From contig JACKFD010000001.1 of NCBI GenBank assembly GCA_020632655.1, forward strand, positions 496,001-560,000: a stretch of DNA of 64,000 nt. The letters run 5' to 3'. The stretch comes from Spirochaetaceae bacterium. GTDB taxonomy: Bacteria; Myxococcota_A; UBA9160; UBA4427. Made by a program: the position numbers and the translations under genes. Below, piece after piece: positions 1-8,749 of the stretch (position 1 is its first letter; every line of letters starts with the position of its first letter). Under the pieces are notes generated by a model. That model did no database searches and was not told the DNA's origin. It was given only the letters and a program-made list of their open reading frames with translations.

Positions 1-1
1 C

Positions 2-2464
2 GAGGACGAGGAGGCGGCAGCGGAGACGCTGCTGCGCACGCTGCTCGACGATCCGCTCTGGCGCGAGCCCGCGCGCTTCTTCCTGCTGCGCGAGCTGGTG
101 CGTCTGCTGCCGTACGCGGATCGGCCCGACCTCGCCGGGCGCGTGCGCGCGCTCTCGGCGCAGCTCTCGGAGCTCGATCCGGACTTCGGACCGCTGCGCG
201 CCCGCATCCACGCCACGCCCGAGGCCGCCGATGCCCGACGCGTCCGGGACTACGCCCGGCGTCATCCGGAGCCGCCGCGACCGGAGTTCGAGGAGCTGGC
301 CGCGGCGATCGACGAGCTCTTCCGGCCGCGGGCCGCGACGACGGAGCTCGAAGGGCTGCTGCGGCGGGTGCGGGAGCCGCTGCGCAGCGTGCTGCGGGCG
401 GAGCTCGGCGCGCTCGGCGCACGGGATCCGGCCGAACGCGTGGCGGCGGCGGCGCGTGCGCTCGTGCTCGTCCGCCGCGAGGTCGCGGCCGGGCTCGAGT
501 CGCGCTCGGCCCTCGCGGCGCTGCGCGCGAGCCTCGTCCTCGAGCGGGTCGCCTTCACGAGCGCCCAGGTGCGGCTCGAAGCGCCCGAGGCGACGCGGCG
601 GGCGCGGCTCGACCTGATCGGCGCGCTCGCCCGGGTGCTGCACGGGACGGGGCTGCTGGGCACGCGATCGCTCGAGACGCTCGAGGCCTCGCTCGGCCGG
701 CTGGCCGTCGAGCAGGTGACGCTCGGCGCGCTGCGCGAGGAGCTTTCACTGCTCGGTCGGGCGGCGGAGTGGAGCCGACGCTGGACCGTGTACACCCTCG
801 GACCGGCCATCGATCGGCTCGCGGTCCTCGAGCCGCTCGCGCTGCAGTACGCGCCGGACCGCCTGCGCGGCAGCCCGCTCCTGCCCTACACCCGTGCGCT
901 CGATGGTCTCGTCCGCGACGCACAGCGACTGGCGGGCATCGAGGACCGCGTCCTCGGCGAGTCCGTCGGAGCGGGGATCCGCGCACTCAATCCCGGCCTC
1001 GCTCGCGGCGTCCTGCGCGAGGCCCCGACGGCCGGGATCGCAGCGGCCCTGCCGCGGGACGCGATCGCGATCCTGCCCGAGACGATCGCGGAGCTGCCGC
1101 CGGTGGCCGGGATCCTGACTCTCGGCGAGGGCAGCTCGCTCTCCCACGTCCAGCTGCTCGCCCGCAATCTCGGCATCCCGAACGCGGTCGTCGACGACGC
1201 CGTGGCGGTGCGCCTGCGCGCGGCCGTCGGCGAGGCGGTCGAGGTCGCCGTGAGTCCCGGTGGCGTCGTCCACGTCGAGCGCGTCGCCCCGGACGAGGCG
1301 GCGGCGCCGCCGGCCGAGCCGCCGAGTGAGTTCTCGATCGAGATCGACCGCGATCGCCTCGACCTCGCGCGGCGTGGATTGATGCCCCTCGACAGCCTTC
1401 GGGCTGCGGACTCGGGGCGGGTGTGCGGACCGAAGGCGGCGAACCTCGGCGAGCTGCGGGCGCATTTCGGGGAGCTGGTGCCCGATGGCTTCGTGATCCC
1501 CTTCGGCGCCTTCCGGGCGCTGCTCGACGAGTCGATCGAGCCGGGCGGGCCGGCGGCTTTCGACTGGATCGCCGCGCGCTACGACGAGATCGAGGCGCTG
1601 CCCGAGGCGGAGCGCGAGACCGCCGTGCGGGCGCTGCTCGCTCGGATGCGGGACTGGATCACGAGTCGCGACCCCGGCGAGGCCTTCCGCGAGAAGCTCG
1701 CCAGGCGACTCGCGGAGCTCGGGTCGACGGGCGTCTTCGTCCGCAGCGACACGAACGTCGAGGACCTGCCGGGCTTCACGGGAGCGGGGCTCAACCTGAC
1801 GGTCCCGAACGTGGTCGGACCGGATCGCGTGCTCGACGCGATCCTGCGCGTCTGGGCCTCGCCCTTCAGCGAGCGGGCCTACGCCTGGCGCCAGGCGCAC
1901 ATGCGCGATCCGGAGTGGGTGCTGCCGAGCGTGCTCGTGCAGGCGGCCTTCGCCGCGCATCGTTCGGGTGTGCTCGTCACCGCGGACCTTGCGACGGGGG
2001 ATCCGGACGTCTTGAGCGTGGCGGTCGGCGAGGGGGTCGGCGGAGCCGTCGACGGCCAGGCGGTCGAGTCGATCGCGATCGATCGCGCGACGGGGGCCGT
2101 GCGCTTCCTCGCGCCGGCGAGCTCGCCCCTGCGCGCGGAGCTCGACCCGCGCGGCGGGATCCGTCGCGTTCCCGCCAGCGGCGCGGAGTCGCTGCTCGGG
2201 CCGGCGGAGATCGACGCCCTGCGTTCGCTCGCCGATCGCGTCGCCGACTTCCCCGCGCTCGAGGGGCCCTCGGGCCAGCGCTTTCCGGCCGACCTCGAGT
2301 TCGCCTTCCGCGACGGGCGCCTCGCCCTGCTGCAGCTGCGACCCTTCGTGCGCAGTCGCCGCGCAGAGGAGAGCGAACGGCTGCGGGCGCTCGACGCGCC
2401 CTTGCGCGAGCGGGCGGATCGCATCGTCCGGCTCGACGAGGGCCCGGGAGGAGACGGGACATGA
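2..2464 (+). CDS. GWD-type dikinase (phosphohistidine domain then PEP/pyruvate-binding ATP-grasp domain), 5' truncated
   Basis: The reading frame is open to the left window edge, so the N-terminus is missing; 820 residues are visible. Near visible residue 382 lies a swivelling phosphohistidine motif, LSHVQLLARN, followed from about nucleotide 1420 by a PPDK_N-type ATP-grasp domain (GPKAANLGEL, then VRSDTNVEDLPGFTGAG). PEP synthase and PPDK place the ATP-grasp first, the histidine domain second and a PEP barrel last. Here the histidine domain comes first and the ATP-grasp is C-terminal with no barrel, which is the order of plant glucan water dikinases. The likely chemistry is transfer of ATP beta-phosphate through His to a substrate, but the substrate is unknown. 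It overlaps the next gene by 4 nt (ATGA), indicating translational coupling. Confidence 0.75.
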   Translation, partial: EDEEAAAETLLRTLLDDPLWREPARFFLLRELVRLLPYADRPDLAGRVRALSAQLSELDPDFGPLRARIHATPEAADARRVRDYARRHPEPPRPEFEELAAAIDELFRPRAATTELEGLLRRVREPLRSVLRAELGALGARDPAERVAAAARALVLVRREVAAGLESRSALAALRASLVLERVAFTSAQVRLEAPEATRRARLDLIGALARVLHGTGLLGTRSLETLEASLGRLAVEQVTLGALREELSLLGRAAEWSRRWTVYTLGPAIDRLAVLEPLALQYAPDRLRGSPLLPYTRALDGLVRDAQRLAGIEDRVLGESVGAGIRALNPGLARGVLREAPTAGIAAALPRDAIAILPETIAELPPVAGILTLGEGSSLSHVQLLARNLGIPNAVVDDAVAVRLRAAVGEAVEVAVSPGGVVHVERVAPDEAAAPPAEPPSEFSIEIDRDRLDLARRGLMPLDSLRAADSGRVCGPKAANLGELRAHFGELVPDGFVIPFGAFRALLDESIEPGGPAAFDWIAARYDEIEALPEAERETAVRALLARMRDWITSRDPGEAFREKLARRLAELGSTGVFVRSDTNVEDLPGFTGAGLNLTVPNVVGPDRVLDAILRVWASPFSERAYAWRQAHMRDPEWVLPSVLVQAAFAAHRSGVLVTADLATGDPDVLSVAVGEGVGGAVDGQAVESIAIDRATGAVRFLAPASSPLRAELDPRGGIRRVPASGAESLLGPAEIDALRSLADRVADFPALEGPSGQRFPADLEFAFRDGRLALLQLRPFVRSRRAEESERLRALDAPLRERADRIVRLDEGPGGDGT

Positions 2465-3936
2465 GGCGTGGTGCGTGGTCGGGACTCGCCTGCTCGTGGC
2501 TGCTGTTCGTTGCGGGCGGGGCCGCGGCCTATCCGCTCGATGGGGACGAGCATACGGGCATCGTGCGGCTGCGAGGCTACCGCGAGCAGCAGGAGCGGCT
2601 GCTCGAGCGTGGGACGCTCGCGCCGGGTGCGCTGCTGCCGATGGATCGGATCGTGCTCTCGCTCGAGGGTCGGCCCGGGCTCGAGATCCCGCCGCCGGAC
2701 GAGGCGCTCTCCCGCCGACTGCGCAGCGTCCTCGGCCCCCATGCGTCGCGTTATGCCGTGAGCGTGCTCGACCTGAGCGACCCCGCGCAGATCCGCTACT
2801 TCGCGCACCAGGAGGACCTGCACCAGAACCCCGGCAGCGTCGGCAAGCTGATCGTCGCGCTCGCCTGGATGCAGGCGCTGGCGGATCGCTTCCCCGCCGA
2901 CCCGGAGGCACGGGCCGCGCTGCTCCGGACGACCGAGGTCGTGGCCGACGCCTACATCCGGAGCGACGAGCACGAGGTGCCCTTCTGGGCACCCGGCGAC
3001 TCGCGCATCGTGAAGCGTCGTCTGCGCGAGGGCGACCGCGGCTCGCTCTACACCTACCTCGACTGGATGCTCTCGAGCAGCTCGAACGCCGCGGCCAGCA
3101 TGCTGCTCCAGCAGCTCGTGCTCTTCCGGCACTTCGGTGAGCGCTACCCGACCTCGCCCGAGGAGGCCGAGAGCTTCCTCACGGCCTCGCCGATCAAGGA
3201 GCGGCAGGCCCTGCTCGAGGCGCTGCTGATCGACCCGATCGTGCGCAATGGTCTCGATCCGGAGCGCTTCCGCCAGGGTGGCCTCTTCACGCACGAGGGC
3301 AAGCGGCGCATTCCGGGCGGCAGCAGCACCGCGACGACGCGCGAGCTCGTGACCTACCTGCTGCGGATGGAGCAGGGTCGGCTCGTCGATCGGTGGTCGA
3401 GTCTCGAGCTCAAGCGTCTCCTCTACCTCACGGATCGACGGATCCGTTATGCCTCGCATCCGGCTCTGCGCGACGCGGCGATCTACTTCAAGTCCGGCTC
3501 CCTCTACAGCTGCGAGGAAGAGGAGGGCTTCGTCTGCCGCAAATATCACGGCAACGTGCGCAACTACATGAACTCGGTGGCGATCGTCGAGGTCCACGAC
3601 GAGGCGCGCCCGCTCCGATACCTGGTGGCCGTGCTCTCGAACGTGCTGCGCGAGAACTCGGCCGTCGCCCACCAGACCCTCGCGTTGCGCATCCATCGCC
3701 TGATCGAGTCGCTGCATCCCGTCCCGGAGGCCGCGCCGATCCCCGATCCGCCGCCGCCCGCCGCCGAGTCCCGAGCCGATCGGACGCCGGAGGCCGCCGA
3801 GCGCGATGCACCCACGCCGGCCGTCGAGGCCGCCCCGCCGTCCCGGGGTCCGGCCCCGAGTGACCCGGCGGAGGCCGCGCTGAGTGCGGACCCCGGACCC
3901 TCCGCGGATCGGGACGAGCTGATCGAGCCGGATTGA
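2461..3936 (+). CDS. Secreted serine hydrolase of the beta-lactamase/DD-peptidase fold
   Basis: A 491-residue protein with an N-terminal signal sequence (hydrophobic stretch ending AAAYP). It shows the three landmarks of penicillin-recognising serine hydrolases. The SxxK nucleophile motif is SVGK (Ser126, Lys129), an SxN-like element occurs in SSSSNAAAS, and KSG in YFKSGSLYS replaces KTG. It is longer than class A beta-lactamases and ends in a roughly 70-residue Pro/Ala-rich tail. The start overlaps the dikinase stop (ATGA), so both are probably made together. It could act on peptidoglycan in the periplasm or be a non-lactamase esterase. Resistance function is not implied. Confidence 0.75.
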   Translation: MRRGAWSGLACSWLLFVAGGAAAYPLDGDEHTGIVRLRGYREQQERLLERGTLAPGALLPMDRIVLSLEGRPGLEIPPPDEALSRRLRSVLGPHASRYAVSVLDLSDPAQIRYFAHQEDLHQNPGSVGKLIVALAWMQALADRFPADPEARAALLRTTEVVADAYIRSDEHEVPFWAPGDSRIVKRRLREGDRGSLYTYLDWMLSSSSNAAASMLLQQLVLFRHFGERYPTSPEEAESFLTASPIKERQALLEALLIDPIVRNGLDPERFRQGGLFTHEGKRRIPGGSSTATTRELVTYLLRMEQGRLVDRWSSLELKRLLYLTDRRIRYASHPALRDAAIYFKSGSLYSCEEEEGFVCRKYHGNVRNYMNSVAIVEVHDEARPLRYLVAVLSNVLRENSAVAHQTLALRIHRLIESLHPVPEAAPIPDPPPPAAESRADRTPEAAERDAPTPAVEAAPPSRGPAPSDPAEAALSADPGPSADRDELIEPD

Positions 3937-3955
3937 GGCGCCAGTCGCTTCGCTC

Positions 3956-3972
3956 GCGCCGGCTCCCGGCGC
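3956..3972. terminator. Candidate bidirectional hairpin between convergent genes
   Basis: A perfect 7-bp inverted repeat, GCGCCGG-CTC-CCGGCGC, lies in the 45-bp gap between the hydrolase stop and the gspN stop, which face each other. There is no T-run on either side, so intrinsic termination is plausible but unproven. Confidence 0.4.
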
Positions 3973-3981
3973 GCCGGGGCC

Positions 3982-4857
3982 TCAGCGTGGCGTCACGCTG
4001 GGTCGGTCGAGCGGACCCTGCACCCGCACGGAGGTCGCGCCCGCGGCATCGAGGCGCAGCCCGAGTCCCGACGCCATCCGGCGCAGCGAGGGCTCCTCGA
4101 CGCGCAGGTCCGCGACCAGATCGACCGGCGGCGCCTGGCTGTGGTGGACGAGGCCGATCTCGCCTTCGACGGAGACCGAGACGACGGCGCCCTCGAGTCG
4201 CACCGAGTCGAGGCGCGTCGCACCGCTCTCGAGGATCTCGACGATGCCGGTCGACCGGCTGAAGGGCAGGGCGATCGGCAGCGCGTCGGACTCGATGACG
4301 AGCGAGGGGCTCTCGAACTCGATCCGGCCCGAGAGGGTGCCGCCCGGGTCGAGCGCCACGTCCGCGTGGGCCGAGAGCAGGCCCGAGAGGCGGACGCCCG
4401 TCGCGTCGAGTCGCATCGGCACCCGCGCGAGGTCGACCCCCTCGACGTCACCCCGGAACGCCGACGCCGGTCCGAGCTGGAGTACGCCGTCGATGCGGGC
4501 GAGATCGCTGTCGGCCCAGATGCGCAGGCGGGGCTCCCCCGACAGCCAGGAGGTCGAGAAGCGCGGTGCGATCTCGAGGGTCGCGAGGCGCACGCGGTCG
4601 ACGGCGGGATGCTCGACGGAGACGGCGCGCGCCCGGAGCACGGGCCCGCGCGCGGTCCAGGCGGGTGCCAGCTCGTCGATCGTGACGCGGCCGCCGCTGG
4701 CAGCGCCGATCTCCCAGGCGACGCGTCGCGCGACGCTATCCCAGGGAAACAGGATCGCGACGAAGAGCAGGATCAGCCCGATCGCGAGCGGCAGACCCAC
4801 CGCGCGAGGCAGGCCCGCGCGCGCGGTGCCGAGGAGGGAGGACCGGGTTTCCGTCAC
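3982..4857 (-). CDS. gspN: Type II secretion system protein GspN (AsmA-like)
   Basis: A 291-residue protein with one N-terminal membrane anchor (LPLAIGLILLFVAILFPW, roughly residues 16-33). A long beta-rich periplasmic part follows, with alternating Asp/Leu-rich strands such as LRIWADSDLARIDG and a VDLVADLRVEEPSL stretch. This layout fits the GspN family found with deltaproteobacterial T2SS. It is transcribed in the same direction as the gsp operon but sits 10 kb beyond gspM, separated by genes on the opposite strand, so it needs its own promoter. The GTG start is preceded 6 nt upstream by a TACAGT -10-like element. An AsmA-like protein of another function is the alternative. Confidence 0.65.
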   Translation of the reverse strand: MTETRSSLLGTARAGLPRAVGLPLAIGLILLFVAILFPWDSVARRVAWEIGAASGGRVTIDELAPAWTARGPVLRARAVSVEHPAVDRVRLATLEIAPRFSTSWLSGEPRLRIWADSDLARIDGVLQLGPASAFRGDVEGVDLARVPMRLDATGVRLSGLLSAHADVALDPGGTLSGRIEFESPSLVIESDALPIALPFSRSTGIVEILESGATRLDSVRLEGAVVSVSVEGEIGLVHHSQAPPVDLVADLRVEEPSLRRMASGLGLRLDAAGATSVRVQGPLDRPSVTPR

Positions 4858-4979
4858 GCGCGTACTGTACCAGCCCGTTCCCGTAGCGACCGGGGCCGGC
4901 GGTGGGAGGTGGCCGCGCGGTGATCCGGTCCGCCGCGGCGGCGACGTGATCCGTTGCCCCGCGGCGGCGGCCGGACTCG

Positions 4980-5960
4980 TCAGATCCGGAGCGTCGCCAG
5001 GTAGACGCCGTAGCCCACCAGCAGTACGGCGCCCTCCCAGCGCTCGAGTCGACCGCGCGTATAGAGCAGGACCGTCAGCGCGAGGGTGCTCACGACGAGG
5101 GCGACGAGATCGCGACCGGCGAGGCCGCTGCGCTCGAGCGGGTCCGCCGTCGCCGCGACGCCCAGCACGCCGACGAGATTGAAGACGTTCGATCCGAGCA
5201 CGTTCCCGATCGCGAGGTCGCCCTGTCCGCGGAGCGCCGCGATCGTCGATGCCGCGAGCTCGGGCAGGCTCGTCCCGACCGCCACGAGCGTCAGCCCGAC
5301 GATCGCGGGCGGGATGCCGAGGGCCTCCGCGGCTCCGCTCGCGCCCTCCACGAAGAGCGACCCGCCTCCGGTGAGCATCGCGAGCCCGAGCGCCGTGCGG
5401 AGCACGTCGCGCCACGGCGTCTGCGCAGCGGGATCGGTGTCGGTCGACTCGGCGCCGACACCGGCGTCGTGTCCGTCGGAGTCGCTTCGCGCGGCCCCTG
5501 CGCCTCCTCCTTCCACCCGACGCGTCGACCGGATGGTCCAGGTCGTGTGCGCGAGCAGGGTCGCGACGAGCAGGGCGCCGACGAGGCGACCGAGGGCGTC
5601 CACCCAGAGCAGCGCGGCGATGGCGAGGGTCGTCGCGACCAGGATCGGCGCCTCGATCGTCAGCACCCGGGCATCGACGGCGATCGCACGGACGAGGGCG
5701 CTCACGCCGAGGATCAGCAGGAGGTTCGAGATGTTGGAGCCCACGACGTTGCCGAGGGCGATCTCGTCGTAGCCGGCGAGGCTGGCGCGGGTGCTGACGA
5801 CGAGCTCCGGCAGGCTCGTGCCCCAGGCGACGATCGTCAGGCCCACGACGAGCGGTGTGAGGCCGAAGCGATAGCCGATCGCGCTCGCGCCCCGGATCGC
5901 GAGGTCGGCGCCGACGAGCAGTCCCAGCAGACCACAGGCGAGCTCGAGCGCGAGGATCAT
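4980..5960 (-). CDS. Calcium/sodium antiporter, CaCA family (YrbG-like)
   Basis: A 326-residue integral membrane protein with the two inverted alpha-repeats that define the cation:Ca2+ antiporter family. The first reads GTSLPELVVS plus GNVVGSNISN, and the second GTSLPELAAS plus GNVLGSNVFN. About ten hydrophobic segments are visible. A hydrophilic Ser/Asp-rich cytoplasmic loop (around residues 150-190) links the halves. It should extrude or exchange Ca2+ at the inner membrane. The start chosen is the ATG giving MILALELACG, because upstream in-frame codons encode Arg/Pro-rich sequence unlike the family. It is divergent from corA, so two ion-transport genes share a 107-bp intergenic region. Confidence 0.9.
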   Translation of the reverse strand: MILALELACGLLGLLVGADLAIRGASAIGYRFGLTPLVVGLTIVAWGTSLPELVVSTRASLAGYDEIALGNVVGSNISNLLLILGVSALVRAIAVDARVLTIEAPILVATTLAIAALLWVDALGRLVGALLVATLLAHTTWTIRSTRRVEGGGAGAARSDSDGHDAGVGAESTDTDPAAQTPWRDVLRTALGLAMLTGGGSLFVEGASGAAEALGIPPAIVGLTLVAVGTSLPELAASTIAALRGQGDLAIGNVLGSNVFNLVGVLGVAATADPLERSGLAGRDLVALVVSTLALTVLLYTRGRLERWEGAVLLVGYGVYLATLRI

Positions 5961-6067
5961 GGGCGGCTCCGCGTGATGCGCGCGTGCCCGGCCGCGGCGG
6001 GCGGGAGCATAGGGAACGGTATGATGCGCCGGAAGCAGGTGGCCCGGCCGGGCGGGGAGGGGGCGGC

Positions 6068-7264
6068 GTGGACGAGGCGAGGGATCGGAACGAGCCGGCT
6101 TCGCTCGTCGAGCGCGGCCGACGGCTCGTGCGCGCATCGGCCGACATCCCGCTCGAGGCGCTCGAGTTCCTCGGGCTGCCTCTGATGCGCACCCGGCGGC
6201 GCCCGCCGCAGGGCGCGATGCCCGGCGAGATGGTCGTCCCGATGGACGCCCCGCCGCCCGAGATCCGCTACCTGCACTTCGCTCGGGAGCGGCTCGAAGA
6301 AGGGCTCGTGGCGGATCCGAAGGAGCTCGCCCGGCTGATCGCGCAGCCCGATGGCGTGACCTGGATCGACGTCGCGGGCTTCGGCGACCGGGGCGTGCTC
6401 GAGTCGATCGCCGCCGTGCTCGCGATCCATCCGCTCGCGATGGCGGACGTCGTGCACGTGCCCCAGCGCCCGAAGGCGGAGCTGCACGACGATCGGCTCC
6501 TGGTCGTCACGCAGATGGCACGGGTGGCCCTGAGCGGCGAGGTCGACATCGAGCAGGTGAGCTTCGTGCTCGGTCCGGGCTGGGTCGCCTCGTTCCAGGA
6601 GCGTCCGGGCGACGTCTTCGACCCGATCCGCGCCCGCATCCGCACGCCCGCGACGCGCATCCGGGAGTCGAAGGCGGACTATCTGCTCTACTCGCTGGTC
6701 GACGCCGTGATCGACGGCTTCTTTCCCGTCGTCGAGGCGCTCGGCGGCGTGATCGAGGAGCTCGAGGAGGAGGTGTTGCAGTCGACGAGTCCGGCCTCGC
6801 TTGCCCGCATCCATGCCACGCGGCGCACGCTGCTCACCCTGCATCGACTGCAGTGGCGCCAGCGCGACGCCGTCAACTCGATGCTGCGGGACGAGGACCT
6901 GCCGCTCTCGCCCGCGGTCAAGCCCTATCTGCGTGATGCCCACGACCACGCGTTCCAGACCCTCGATGCGATCGAGACCTACCGCGACATGGTCGTCGGC
7001 CTGATGGACCTGCATCTGTCCGCGGCCAGCCATCGCATGAACGAGGTGATGAAGACGCTCACGATCGTGGCCACGATCTTCATCCCGCTCACCTTCCTCG
7101 CCGGCGTCTACGGCATGAACTTCGACCACATGCCCGAGCTGCATTGGCGCTGGGGCTATCCGGCGGCGTGGCTGTCGATGATCGGGATCGGGGCCGGTCT
7201 CGTATGGTGGTTCCGACGTCGCGGCTGGCTCGGCGACGGCCATCGGGACGCGGATCCCCGTTGA
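6068..7264 (+). CDS. corA: CorA-family divalent metal ion transporter
   Basis: A 398-residue protein of CorA (2-TM-GxN) type. A large N-terminal cytoplasmic alpha/beta domain is followed by a long helix and two C-terminal membrane helices, with the signature YGMNF after the first (TIVATIFIPLTFLAGVYGMNF). The family forms pentameric Mg2+/Co2+ channels in the inner membrane. The GTG start at 6068 is preferred because a GGGGAGGG ribosome-binding site sits just upstream; an earlier ATG would add Gly/Arg-rich sequence. It is divergent from the Ca2+ antiporter and overlaps the amidase start. Confidence 0.9.
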   Translation: MDEARDRNEPASLVERGRRLVRASADIPLEALEFLGLPLMRTRRRPPQGAMPGEMVVPMDAPPPEIRYLHFARERLEEGLVADPKELARLIAQPDGVTWIDVAGFGDRGVLESIAAVLAIHPLAMADVVHVPQRPKAELHDDRLLVVTQMARVALSGEVDIEQVSFVLGPGWVASFQERPGDVFDPIRARIRTPATRIRESKADYLLYSLVDAVIDGFFPVVEALGGVIEELEEEVLQSTSPASLARIHATRRTLLTLHRLQWRQRDAVNSMLRDEDLPLSPAVKPYLRDAHDHAFQTLDAIETYRDMVVGLMDLHLSAASHRMNEVMKTLTIVATIFIPLTFLAGVYGMNFDHMPELHWRWGYPAAWLSMIGIGAGLVWWFRRRGWLGDGHRDADPR

Positions 7265-8715
7265 ACGACGCGGAGAGGGAGGGCGCTTCGCCGTCGGCGG
7301 CGGATCCGCTGGCGCAGCTCGATGCCTCGGAGCAGGCGTCGCTCGTGGCGCGCGGCGAGCTCTCGGCGGGGGAGCTCGTGGAGGCGGCCTGTCGTCGCAT
7401 CGAACGCGTCGACGGGCTGCTCGGCGCGGTGCCGATCCGCCTCTTCGACGAGGCGATCGAGCTCGCACGATCCGGCGAGAGCGCGCCGGGCCCTTTCGCG
7501 GGCGTGCCCTTCCTGATGAAGGACGTCGGCGCGCGTCAGGCGGGACAGCCCTACTACGCCGCCAATCGCGCCCTGATGGAGGCCGATCATCGTGCCGCCG
7601 CGGACACCCCCCTCGGCGCGCGCTTCCGGCGCGTCGGTCTCGTGACCGTCGGCAAGTCGAGTGCCCCCGAGTTCGGGCTCCAGTCGAATACCTGGCCCCT
7701 CGTCTACGGTCCGACGCGCAATCCCTGGGACCCCCGGCGCGCCGCGGGCGGCTCCTCGGGCGGGGCCTGCGCAGCGGTCGCCGCGGGCCTCGTGCCCGTG
7801 GCCCACGCGAGCGACGGCGCCGGCTCGATCCGCATCCCGGCGGCGTGGTGTGGTCTCGTCGGGCTCAAGCCGACGCGGGATCGTGTCGTCTGGCGACACG
7901 CCGGCAAGGGGCGTCCCGACGTCGAGTTCGTCGTCGCACGCTCGCTGCGGGACACGGCCGCCCTGCTCGACGCCCTGCGCGCGGACGTGCGGAGCGCCCG
8001 GGCGGGGGAGTTCGGGGCGGCTCTCGAACGACCGGTCGAGCGGCTGCGGATCGGAGTCCTGACGGAGTCACCGGGAGAGGCCGCGGTCGATCCCGATTGC
8101 CGTGCCCTCGTGCTCGAGTGGGCCGACCGCGCGAGCGACGCAGGGCACTTCGTCGAGGCCGGCGGACCGGCGTCGCTGTGCGAGTACGCCGAGCGGGCGC
8201 TGCACGGGGCGGTGCTCGGGCCGATCGAGTACCGCGCGTGTCTCGACGAGCTCGAGGAGCGGCTCGGCCGGGCGGCGGGGCCGGGGGACGTGGAGCCCTA
8301 CCTCTGGGAGCTCTCGCAGCTCGCGGTCGGGACGAGTCCGGCGGCGGCTGCGGCCGCGATGCGATGGAACGAGGCCTGGGTGGCGCGCACGCTCTCGTTC
8401 TTCGAGGACTGCGACGTCCTGCTCACGCCGACGGTCGCGGAGCCGGCTCCGCTGCTCGAGGCGCTCGATCCCGAACGCCACGACCCGCTCGCCCTGCTCG
8501 AGAAGATGGTCCCGCACATGGCCTTCACCGAGCCCTGGAACGCGACGGGCCAGCCCGCCCTCACGCTGCCCCTCGGTCGGACCCGCGCGGGCCTGCCGAT
8601 CGGCCTCCAGCTCGTCGGGCGACGCGGCGCGGAGGCCCGGCTGATCGGGCTCGCGGCCGAGCTCCTCGCCCGGTCGCCCGAGGCTTCGCGCGCGCGCCCG
8701 CCGATCCACGCCTGA
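7261..8715 (+). CDS. Amidase signature (AS) family amidase
   Basis: A 484-residue enzyme with the complete Ser-cisSer-Lys triad of the amidase signature family. Lys87 is in FLMKDVG, the cis-Ser is Ser165 in the GGSSGG loop, and the nucleophile Ser189 is in GAGSIRIPA. The 24-residue Ser-Ser spacing is normal. Members hydrolyse carboxylic amides in the cytoplasm. GatA is unlikely because gatB and gatC are absent. The proposed start is a TTG overlapping the corA stop (TTGA), which would couple the two genes; the next clear start lies inside conserved sequence. The substrate is unknown. Confidence 0.85.
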   Translation: MNDAEREGASPSAADPLAQLDASEQASLVARGELSAGELVEAACRRIERVDGLLGAVPIRLFDEAIELARSGESAPGPFAGVPFLMKDVGARQAGQPYYAANRALMEADHRAAADTPLGARFRRVGLVTVGKSSAPEFGLQSNTWPLVYGPTRNPWDPRRAAGGSSGGACAAVAAGLVPVAHASDGAGSIRIPAAWCGLVGLKPTRDRVVWRHAGKGRPDVEFVVARSLRDTAALLDALRADVRSARAGEFGAALERPVERLRIGVLTESPGEAAVDPDCRALVLEWADRASDAGHFVEAGGPASLCEYAERALHGAVLGPIEYRACLDELEERLGRAAGPGDVEPYLWELSQLAVGTSPAAAAAAMRWNEAWVARTLSFFEDCDVLLTPTVAEPAPLLEALDPERHDPLALLEKMVPHMAFTEPWNATGQPALTLPLGRTRAGLPIGLQLVGRRGAEARLIGLAAELLARSPEASRARPPIHA

Positions 8716-8749
8716 GGCGTCGCCGAACGCCGGGACCGCGGATTGCCGC

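Noticed and set aside
746..2992. Long open frames on the minus strand across the first two genes, and similar long frames opposite most genes
   Set aside because: They are antisense shadows typical of 70% GC coding DNA: Arg/Pro/Ala-rich, without motifs, and opposite genes with clear family signatures.
2461..3936. A beta-lactamase resistance gene
   Set aside because: Motifs fit the wider serine hydrolase fold, but the length, tail and coupling to a dikinase do not suggest antibiotic resistance.
7261..8715. GatA subunit of the tRNA amidotransferase
   Set aside because: gatB and gatC are not adjacent, and the context is with corA; only the general amidase call is supported.
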